A stretch of 64,000 nucleotides of DNA from Streptomyces sp. NBC_01549 (GTDB lineage Bacteria; Actinomycetota; Actinomycetes; Streptomycetales; Streptomycetaceae). Location of the stretch: the NCBI RefSeq assembly GCF_026339955.1, contig NZ_JAPEPW010000001.1, positions 5,203,001-5,267,000 of the forward strand, in the 5' to 3' direction. How positions within the stretch are numbered: the stretch's first letter is position 1; the number at the start of each line of letters is the position of its first letter. The translations under genes and the position numbers were made by a program. The notes beneath the pieces are model-generated. The model searched no databases and was not told the origin of the DNA. It worked only from the letters and a program-made list of their open reading frames with translations. Below, piece after piece: positions 57,956 to 64,000 of the stretch.

Positions 57956-59752
57956 TCAGCCCCGGTAGATGGCCTCGATCTCGTCCGCGTAGTCCTTCGC
58001 CACCACGTTGCGCTTGAGCTTCAGGGACGGCGTGAGGTGGCCCGACTCCTCCGTGAACTGGGAGGACAGAATGCGGAACTTCCGCACCGATTCCGCCTTC
58101 GACACCGCGGCGTTGCCGTCGTCGACCGCGTCCTGGATCGCAGCGATCAGATCCGGGTCCTCGCGCAGCGACGCCGCGGTGGAGCCCGCCGGCTTTCCGT
58201 GCTCCTCGGCCCAGCGGCCCAGGAACTCGTCGTCGATGGTGACCAGCGCGCCGACGAACGGGCGCCCGTCGCCGACCACCATGCACTCCGCGACCAGCGC
58301 GTGCGCGCGGATGCGGTCCTCGATCACGGCCGGGGCGACGTTCTTGCCGCCCGCGGTGACGATGATCTCCTTCTTGCGGCCGGTGATACGGAGGTAGCCG
58401 TCCTCGTCGAGGGTGCCGATGTCACCCGTGTGGAACCAGCCGTCCGCGAGCGCCTCGGCGGTCGCGGCCTCGTTGCTCCAGTACTCCTTGAACAGGTGCT
58501 CGCCGTGCAGCAGCACCTCGCCGTCGTCGGCGATACGGATCACGGAGCCGGGCAGCGGCTGGCCGACCGTACCGATCTTCGTACGGTCCCAGGGGTTGAA
58601 CGCGGTGGCCGCGCAGGACTCGGTCAGGCCGTAGCCCTCCAGGACCGTGAAGCCGATGCCGCGGAAGAAGTGGCCCAGGCGCTCGCCGAGCGGGGCGCCG
58701 CCGGAGATCGCGTACTCACCGCGACCGCCCAGGACCGCGCGCAGCTTGCTGTAGACGAGCTTGTCGAACGTCTTGTACTTGATCTTCAGGCCGAGCGAGG
58801 GGCCGGAGGGGGTGTCCAGGGCGCGGCTGTACGCGATCGCCGTGTCCGCCGCCTTGTCGAAGATCTTGCCCTTGCCGTCCGCCTGCGCCTTGGCGCGCGC
58901 CGAGTTGTAGACCTTCTCGAAGACGCGCGGCACACCGAGGATCAGCGTCGGCCGGAACGCGGCCAGCTCGTCGGTGAGGTGCTTGATGTCCGGGACGCAG
59001 CCCAGCTTGATCGGCGCCATCATCGGCGCGACCTGCACCAGCCGTCCGAAGACGTGCGCGAGCGGCAGGAAGAGGAGGACGGAACACTCGCCCGTACGGA
59101 ACAGGGGGCGCAGCCGCTCCACGATGTTGCCGCACTCCGCGAAGAAGGCGCGGTGGGTGAGGACACAGCCCTTGGGGCGGCCGGTCGTACCGCTCGTGTA
59201 GACGATGGTCGCCGGGTCGTCGGCCTTGGCGAGCGAGCTGCGCTCCTCGACGGTGGCGTCGCTGACGTCCTTGCCCGCCCGCCCCAGTTCCTCCACCCCG
59301 CCGGCCTCGATCTGCCAGACGTGCTTGAGGGTGGGCAGCCGGTCGCGCACCGACTCCACGCAGGCCGCGTGCGTGTCCAGCTCGACGATGCAGGCGGTCG
59401 CACCCGAGTCGCCGAGTATCCACTGCACCTGCTCGGCCGAGCTGGTCTCGTACACCGGCACGGTGATCGCGCCCGCGCTCCAGATCGCGAAGTCGAGCAG
59501 CGTCCACTCGTAGCGGGTACGGGACATCAGGGCGACCCGGTCGCCGGGCTGTACGCCCGAGGCGATCAGACCCTTGGCCGCGGACCGCACCTCGGCGAGG
59601 AAGGCGGTGGCGGTGACGTCCGTCCACGCGCCGTCGACCTTGCGGGCGATGACGGCAACGTCGGGATGCTGCGCGGCGTTTCTGCGGACGATGTCGGTCA
59701 GATTTCCGTCCGCAGGGACCTCGTACAAAGCCGGAAGGCTGAACTCGCGCAA
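57956..59752 (-). CDS. fadD: Long-chain fatty acyl-CoA synthetase (FadD15-like)
   Basis: A 598-residue AMP-forming ligase. Motif A3 TIVYTSGTTGRPKG, ISGGAPLG, VLEGYGLTESCAAT, DGWFHTGDIGTLDEDGY and the GRKKEIIVTAGGKNV hinge are all present, with the C-terminal lysine in PSLKLKRN. It activates long-chain fatty acids for membrane lipid or beta-oxidation use. The start is TTG 59752, supported by AGGAG eight bases upstream. It converges on choA with 19 bp between the stops and is divergent from the phosphoesterase gene. Confidence 0.95.
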   Translation of the reverse strand: MREFSLPALYEVPADGNLTDIVRRNAAQHPDVAVIARKVDGAWTDVTATAFLAEVRSAAKGLIASGVQPGDRVALMSRTRYEWTLLDFAIWSAGAITVPVYETSSAEQVQWILGDSGATACIVELDTHAACVESVRDRLPTLKHVWQIEAGGVEELGRAGKDVSDATVEERSSLAKADDPATIVYTSGTTGRPKGCVLTHRAFFAECGNIVERLRPLFRTGECSVLLFLPLAHVFGRLVQVAPMMAPIKLGCVPDIKHLTDELAAFRPTLILGVPRVFEKVYNSARAKAQADGKGKIFDKAADTAIAYSRALDTPSGPSLGLKIKYKTFDKLVYSKLRAVLGGRGEYAISGGAPLGERLGHFFRGIGFTVLEGYGLTESCAATAFNPWDRTKIGTVGQPLPGSVIRIADDGEVLLHGEHLFKEYWSNEAATAEALADGWFHTGDIGTLDEDGYLRITGRKKEIIVTAGGKNVAPAVIEDRIRAHALVAECMVVGDGRPFVGALVTIDDEFLGRWAEEHGKPAGSTAASLREDPDLIAAIQDAVDDGNAAVSKAESVRKFRILSSQFTEESGHLTPSLKLKRNVVAKDYADEIEAIYRG

Positions 59753-60066
59753 GACTGCTGCTCCTCATAGGGCGCCGACGCCACGACGGTGTGTGATGCG
59801 ACGGAGCGGGTCCAAGGCTCGGGCAGGTACCCAGGAACATCATTGTTGAAATCCTGAGTACGACTGGACTGCCCGGACGTTACCCACCGGTACGGCTGTT
59901 TCGATAGGGGGTCCCGGCGAGATGTTCCCTGCGTCACACGGGTTGGCTCGCCACACCGGCTGGCGTTCCTTCACGCACAGTAGTCCACGCTCTTCTCGCC
60001 ATGCCAGTAACCGCAGGTCCGACCGCCTCTATTCACGTTTGCCCCACACGCCTACGCTTGATCGTC
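59753..60066. other. Divergent intergenic region fadD / phosphoesterase
   Basis: 314 bp without a gene. It holds the fadD promoter region and, at the right edge, TACGCT (60053-60058), eight bases before the phosphoesterase ATG. A short palindrome AACA-TCAT-TGTT lies at 59836-59847 and TACCCACCGGTA near 59881. Nothing else is recognisable. Confidence 0.4.
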
Positions 60067-60864
60067 ATGGCACCCACACCAGGCGGTAACCGCAGGACGC
60101 GTATTCATGTGGTCAGTGACGTGCACGGCAACGCACGTCACCTGGCCCGGGCCGGCGAAGGCGCCGACGCCCTGCTCTGCCTCGGTGACCTGGTGCTCTT
60201 CCTCGACTACGCCGACCACACGCGCGGTATCTTCCCCGACCTCTTCGGCGCCGAGAACGCCGACCGGCTGGTCGAGCTGCGCACCGCCCGCCGCTTCGCC
60301 GAGGCACGGGAGTTCGGGCGGCAGCTGCGGGCCGAGGTGGGGATGGACTACCCCGTGGCCGTCGAGAAGGCGGTGCGCAAGCAGTACGCCGAGCTGTTCG
60401 CCGCGTTCCCGACGCCGACGTACGCGACCTACGGCAATGTCGACATGCCGCCGCTGTGGGGGGAGTACGCCGGACCCGGTACGACAGTCCTCGACGGTGA
60501 GCGGGTGGAGATCGGCGGCCGGGTCTTCGGCTTCGTCGGCGGGGGCCTGCGCACCCCCATGCGGACGCCCTACGAGATCGACGACGAGGAGTACGCGGCG
60601 AAGATCGAGGCGGTCGGCGAGGTCGACGTGCTGTGCACGCACATCCCGCCGGACGTACCGGAGCTGGTCTACGACACGGTGGCGCGCCGCTTCGAACGCG
60701 GGTCCGGTGCCCTCCTGGACGCGATCCGCCGCACCCGCCCCCGTTACTCCCTCTTCGGCCACGTCCACCAGCCGCTCGCGCGCCGGATGCGGATCGGGGC
60801 GACCGAGTGCGTGAACGTCGGCCATTTCGCCGCGTCGGGCCGCCCGTGGGTCCTGGAGTGGTGA
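60067..60864 (+). CDS. Calcineurin-like metallophosphoesterase
   Basis: A 265-residue two-metal phosphoesterase. All five family blocks are visible: HVVSDVHGNARHL, CLGDLV, YATYGNVDMP, VLCTHIPPDVP and SLFGHVHQPLARRM. Homologues cleave phosphomonoesters or cyclic nucleotides; the substrate is unknown. ATG 60067 lies eight bases after TACGCT with no ribosome site, so it is probably leaderless; an in-frame ATG at 60001 is disfavoured. It is followed by the SRPBCC gene after 107 bp on the same strand. Confidence 0.9.
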   Translation: MAPTPGGNRRTRIHVVSDVHGNARHLARAGEGADALLCLGDLVLFLDYADHTRGIFPDLFGAENADRLVELRTARRFAEAREFGRQLRAEVGMDYPVAVEKAVRKQYAELFAAFPTPTYATYGNVDMPPLWGEYAGPGTTVLDGERVEIGGRVFGFVGGGLRTPMRTPYEIDDEEYAAKIEAVGEVDVLCTHIPPDVPELVYDTVARRFERGSGALLDAIRRTRPRYSLFGHVHQPLARRMRIGATECVNVGHFAASGRPWVLEW

Positions 60865-60971
60865 ACGCCAGGTGGGGTGGCGATGGGTCGGCGGGCGCGC
60901 GGTAGCCTTCACGCTGCACACACGTGCGCACCACCCTCCCTCACCGGACCGCATCTGGAGGAGCCACGGCG

Positions 60972-61418
60972 ATGGCGGAACACACCAGCTCGAGCATCAC
61001 GATCGAGGCGGCACCGGCTGACGTCATGGCGGTCATCGCCGACTTCGCCCGCTACCCGGACTGGACCGGAGAGGTGAAGGAGGCGGAGGTACTCGCCACG
61101 GACGGGCAGGGCCGCGCCGAGCAGGTACGCCTCGTCATGGACGCCGGTGCGATCAAGGACGACCAGACCCTGGGCTACACCTGGACCGGCGACCACGAGG
61201 TCTCCTGGACCCTGGTCAAGTCCCAGATGCTCCGCTCCCTGGACGGCTCGTACATCCTCAAACCCGCGGGCGCCGGCGCCACCGAGGTCACCTACCGGCT
61301 CACGGTCGACGTCAAGATCCCCATGCTGGGCATGATCAAGCGCAAGGCCGAGAAGGTCATCATCGACCGGGCGCTGGCGGGGCTGAAGAAGCGAGTGGAG
61401 TCGGGCGAGGCGAGCTGA
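60972..61418 (+). CDS. SRPBCC (START-like) lipid/ligand-binding protein
   Basis: A 148-residue cytoplasmic protein of the polyketide cyclase/START superfamily: ITIEAAPADVMAVIADFARY and WTGEVKEAEVL open the fold, and the C-terminal helix (IIDRALAGLKKRVESG) closes it. Such proteins bind hydrophobic ligands in a deep cavity. GGAGGAG precedes ATG 60972. From memory the mycobacterial orthologue (Rv2185c) sits next to the ArsA-like Rv2184c and fadD15, the same set as here. Confidence 0.9.
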   Translation: MAEHTSSSITIEAAPADVMAVIADFARYPDWTGEVKEAEVLATDGQGRAEQVRLVMDAGAIKDDQTLGYTWTGDHEVSWTLVKSQMLRSLDGSYILKPAGAGATEVTYRLTVDVKIPMLGMIKRKAEKVIIDRALAGLKKRVESGEAS

Positions 61419-61429
61419 CCCCGCTCCGC

Positions 61430-61618
61430 GGGGCGCCCCTGAAGTCGGGGCTTCGCCCCGGATCCCGTCGGGTTGAGGTGTCTTGTCTGCGGGTTGGTGG
61501 GGGCTGGTCGCGCAGTTCCCCGCGCCCCTGACGGGGTGCGCCCGCGTTTTCAGCCCGTCCGGCGTTTGAGGACGAGGCCGATCGAGGGGCTGGGGGCGGA
61601 GCCCGGGGGTGCTCGACG
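61430..61618. repeat. Dispersed repeat, copy 5 (longest)
   Basis: Contains GTCGCGCAGTTCCCCGCGCC, CAGCCCGTCCGGCGTTTGAG and GGGGCTGGGGGCGGAGCCCG, plus an upstream GGGGCGCCCCTGAAGTCGGG. It fills most of the gap between the SRPBCC and ArsA-like genes and includes hairpins that probably terminate the former. Confidence 0.75.
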
Positions 61619-61635
61619 CAGGTAGCGTTCATGCA

Positions 61636-62805
61636 ATGCGCACCATCCTGATCACCGGCCAGGGCGGCACGGGCCGTACGACGGTCGCGGCGGCCACCGC
61701 GCTGAAGGCCGCCCGCGAGGGCACCCGTACCCTCCTGCTCACCGCCGACCGCACCGACACCCTCGGCGCCGTCCTCGGCGTGTCCACCGGCGCGGCGCCC
61801 ACCGACGCCGCGCCGCACCTCACCACCTGGCGCCCCGACGCGAACGCCCGCTTCCGCGAGGACCTCACCGCCTTCCAGGACCGCGCGACCACCGCGCTGG
61901 ACCTGCTCGGCGCCGCCCGCCTGGACGCCGAGGAACTGACCCCCCTGCCCGGCGCCGAGGAACTCGCCCTGCTGCGCGCCCTGCGTGACGCGGCGACCTC
62001 GGACACGTACGACCTGCTGGTCGTGGACCTCCCGCCGACCCCGCAGGCACTCGCCCTCCTCGCCCTCCCGGAGGAGCTGCGCCGCTACCTGCGCCGGCTG
62101 CTCCCGCCGGAGCGCCAGGCGGCCCGCGCCCTGCGCCCCGTCCTCGGCCGTCTCGCGGGCGTTCCGATGCCCGCCGAGTGGCTGTACGAGACGGCGGCAC
62201 GCTGGGACATCGAGCTGGCCGCCGTCGCGGCGGTCGTCGAGGACCGCGCCACGACCGTACGGCTGGTCGCCGAGCCCGGCCCGGCCGGCACCGACGCCGT
62301 ACACGCCGCCACCACCGCCCTCGCCCTGCACGGTCTGCGCGTCGACGCGCTGGTCGCGAGCCGGGTGCTGCCCGCCGCCAGCGCGGACGCCTGGCTGGGC
62401 GCCCTCGCCGCCCAGCAGCGCAAGGCACTGGACGAGTGGCAGGAGACGTATACCGTCCACGAGGTCTTGCACCTCGGCCGCGACCCGCGCGGCACCGACG
62501 ACCTCGGCGCGCTCCCCGTGCCCGGTGTCAACCGGGTGCCCACCCCGGTCGAGTGGCCGGTCCTCGACCACCTCGCCGACGACGGCGTCCTCGTATGGCA
62601 CATCCCGCTGCCCGGCGCGATACGCGAGGAACTGGACCTGATCCGCCGGGGCGACGAACTCGTCATCACCGTGGGGCAGTTCCGCAGGATCGTGCCGCTG
62701 CCGTCCGCGCTGCGCCGCTGCACCGTGGCCGGCGCCGCCCTGCGGGAGGGGGAACTCAGGGTCCGTTTCGCGCCGGACCCGGATCTGTGGCCCCGCGCAC
62801 GGTGA
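61636..62805 (+). CDS. ArsA/GET3-like ATPase with altered Walker A motif
   Basis: A 389-residue protein with the fold signatures of ArsA/GET3 ATPases: ILITGQGGTGRTTVAAATAL at the N-terminus, LLLTADRTDTLGAVLG, and VVDLPPTPQALALL (switch region), ending in a small beta domain (LRVRFAPDPDLW). Both lysines of the deviant Walker A GKGGxGK[ST] are replaced (Gln and Arg), so ATP hydrolysis may be lost or unusual. ATG 61636 is seven bases after TAGCGT, a textbook leaderless start. It is flanked by the SRPBCC and DUF5304 genes as a conserved module. Confidence 0.87.
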   Translation: MRTILITGQGGTGRTTVAAATALKAAREGTRTLLLTADRTDTLGAVLGVSTGAAPTDAAPHLTTWRPDANARFREDLTAFQDRATTALDLLGAARLDAEELTPLPGAEELALLRALRDAATSDTYDLLVVDLPPTPQALALLALPEELRRYLRRLLPPERQAARALRPVLGRLAGVPMPAEWLYETAARWDIELAAVAAVVEDRATTVRLVAEPGPAGTDAVHAATTALALHGLRVDALVASRVLPAASADAWLGALAAQQRKALDEWQETYTVHEVLHLGRDPRGTDDLGALPVPGVNRVPTPVEWPVLDHLADDGVLVWHIPLPGAIREELDLIRRGDELVITVGQFRRIVPLPSALRRCTVAGAALREGELRVRFAPDPDLWPRAR

Positions 62806-62862
62806 ACGGCGTACCCCCGTTCGGGTACCGTCGAAAGGAAGAACCGTAGGCAGGAGTCCGCC

Positions 62863-63330
62863 ATGAGCGAAGAGCGCCCCACACCCGACGCCGCTCAGGA
62901 GGCGAACGACGAAGCGCGCGCGAGCGACGCCGACGCCTGGGCGAAGGCGTGCGCCGAGGACCTCGCGGCGGAGAAGGCCCGCCGCCGCGCCCAGTACGGC
63001 CCGCCGCCCGGCTCCGCCGCGGAGGAACTGCGCAAGCTGGTCGACGCGGTCGCCGACAAGCTCTCCGGACTGAACTCGCCGCTGTTCGGCGTGGTCGCCT
63101 CCGGCACCGCTCAGCAGATGGTCAACCAGGTCGTACAGCAGGCCAAGGCGGCCGTCGAACCGGTCATAGAGCGCAACCCCGATGTCTTCGACCACCTCGC
63201 GGCCGCGGGCAACGAGCTGCTCGCCGCCTACCGCTCGGCCGTCGAGGCCCAGGAACGACGCTGGACCACCCAGGAGCGTGGCCCTCGCGGCGAGGGGACC
63301 GGTCCGGGGGAGCGGATTGACTTGGACTAA
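62863..63330 (+). CDS. DUF5304 protein (SCO2127-like)
   Basis: A 155-residue hydrophilic protein, MSEERPTPDAAQEANDEARA at the start, with the conserved DAWAKACAEDLAAEKARRRA helix and ELRKLVDAVADKLSGLNSPLF. The C-terminus is charged and probably disordered. It lies 55 bp upstream of glucokinase on the same strand. In S. coelicolor the gene at this position, SCO2127, has been reported to raise glucokinase activity, as I recall; the mechanism is unclear. GGCAGGAG precedes ATG 62863. GTACCC/GGGTAC flanks the promoter region at 62811-62828. Confidence 0.88.
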   Translation: MSEERPTPDAAQEANDEARASDADAWAKACAEDLAAEKARRRAQYGPPPGSAAEELRKLVDAVADKLSGLNSPLFGVVASGTAQQMVNQVVQQAKAAVEPVIERNPDVFDHLAAAGNELLAAYRSAVEAQERRWTTQERGPRGEGTGPGERIDLD

Positions 63331-63384
63331 AGGCCGCTCGGGTACGGTTGGCCGTAGCGGGGCTCGACCGAAACTGAGGGATTC

Positions 63385-64000
63385 ATGGGACTCACCATCG
63401 GCGTCGATATCGGCGGCACGAAGATCGCGGCCGGTGTGGTCGACGAGGAAGGCAACATCCTCTCGACCCACAAGGTGCCGACCCCCACCACGCCGCAGGC
63501 CATTGTGGACGCCATCGCCGTCGCCGTGGAAGGCGCGCGCGCAGGTCACGACATCGTCGGCGTGGGCATCGGTGCCGCCGGATACGTGAACCGCCAGCGC
63601 TCGACCGTGTATTTCGCGCCCAACATCGACTGGCGGCAGGAGCCGCTCAAGGCCGAGGTCGAGGCGCGCGTGGGGCTGCCGGTCGTCGTGGAGAACGACG
63701 CGAACGCGGCGGCGTGGGGCGAGTACAAGTTCGGCGCGGGCAAGGGTCACCGGAACGTCATCTGCATCACGCTGGGCACCGGCCTCGGCGGCGGCATCAT
63801 CATCGGCAACAAGCTGCGCCGCGGGCACTTCGGTGTGGCCGCCGAGTTCGGCCACATCCGGATGGTGCCGGACGGCCTGATGTGCGGCTGCGGCTCGCAG
63901 GGCTGCTGGGAGCAGTACGCCTCCGGGCGCGCCCTCGTCCGCTACGCCAAGCAGCGGGCCAACGCCACCCCCGAGAACGCGGAGATCCTGCTCGCGCTGG
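63385..64000 (+). CDS. glk: ROK-family glucokinase, 5' part
   Basis: The gene runs off the right edge; 205 codons are visible. GLTIGVDIGGTKIAAGVVDE is the ATP-binding start, VVVENDANAAAWGEYKFG carries the catalytic aspartate, and CGCGSQGCWEQYASG is the ROK zinc motif. In Streptomyces this enzyme phosphorylates glucose and is central to carbon catabolite repression. GAGGG precedes ATG 63385. TTGACT (63317) lies upstream in the end of the DUF5304 gene and may be part of a glk-specific promoter, though the spacing to TACGGT is long (20 bp). Confidence 0.96.
   Translation, partial: MGLTIGVDIGGTKIAAGVVDEEGNILSTHKVPTPTTPQAIVDAIAVAVEGARAGHDIVGVGIGAAGYVNRQRSTVYFAPNIDWRQEPLKAEVEARVGLPVVVENDANAAAWGEYKFGAGKGHRNVICITLGTGLGGGIIIGNKLRRGHFGVAAEFGHIRMVPDGLMCGCGSQGCWEQYASGRALVRYAKQRANATPENAEILLAL

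Noticed and set aside
1..64000. tRNA, rRNA, CRISPR array, prophage or integrase
   Set aside because: No cloverleaf, no regularly spaced direct repeats and no integrase, transposase or phage structural gene was recognised on either strand.

Overview
The window is chromosomal DNA of a Streptomyces or a very close relative. G+C is very high (about 70% by eye), and third codon positions are almost always G or C. Many starts are GTG, several genes look leaderless, and the gene order matches the conserved chromosomal core of streptomycetes. From memory, the order also overlaps the Mycobacterium tuberculosis Rv2181-Rv2215 neighbourhood (GT87 enzyme, ArsA-like ATPase, SRPBCC protein, FadD15, PimB', NlpC/P60, TrpD, CtaE-QcrCAB, CtaF/CtaC, AdoK, A-type Fe-S carrier, CobT/CobS, aminopeptidase, dihydrolipoamide acyltransferase). 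This is mostly core housekeeping DNA with a few accessory insertions, not an island.

Layout. 1-3.3 kb: start of a MarP-type protease, a secreted PGRP amidase, a frameshifted small secreted protein, a DUF4240 protein and a WYL regulator. 3.4-12.6 kb: 2-oxoacid dehydrogenase genes aceE, sucB (E2, with an apparent one-base frameshift) and lpd, plus a GntR/FCD regulator and leucyl aminopeptidase pepA. 12.7-20.7 kb: cobalamin lower-ligand and nucleotide-loop genes cobS, cobT and a metallo-beta-lactamase-like/CobU fusion, separated by membrane proteins, a DUF2156 (LysX-like) enzyme and a methyltransferase. 20.9-27.3 kb: small conserved protein, HtrA-like lipoprotein, methyltransferase with DUF3043, PspA with its partner, and a NarL-type two-component system. 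27.3-33.7 kb: nadA with three operator-like repeats, an A-type Fe-S carrier behind a SigR-type promoter, a large unknown membrane protein, adenosine kinase, and a cysteine desulfurase-TusA fusion.

34-43.5 kb holds nearly the whole bc1-aa3 respiratory supercomplex (ctaC-ctaD-ctaF, then ctaE-qcrC-qcrA-qcrB), interrupted by an L,D-transpeptidase and an atypical receiver protein. Next come trpD, a SAM-IV-type riboswitch with a six-codon leader ORF ahead of a class V aminotransferase, a stand-alone AsnC ligand domain with a rhomboid protease, a zinc-ribbon protein with a NYN RNase, two NlpC/P60 hydrolases, a secreted HExxH protein, and divergent envelope glycosyltransferases (GT87 and PimB'). Cholesterol oxidase choA lies between pimB' and fadD. 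The right end has a metallophosphoesterase, SRPBCC protein, ArsA-like ATPase, DUF5304 protein and the start of glucokinase.

Most notable observations: a structured leader before the second NlpC/P60 gene that resembles the 3' end and omega RNA of an IS605/IS1341 tnpB element although no tnpB is present; three near-identical 13-bp palindromes at the nadA promoter; a perfect palindrome upstream of aceE and another over the ctaE start codon; and the sucB frameshift that places a GTGA stop/start overlap exactly at the E3-binding domain.
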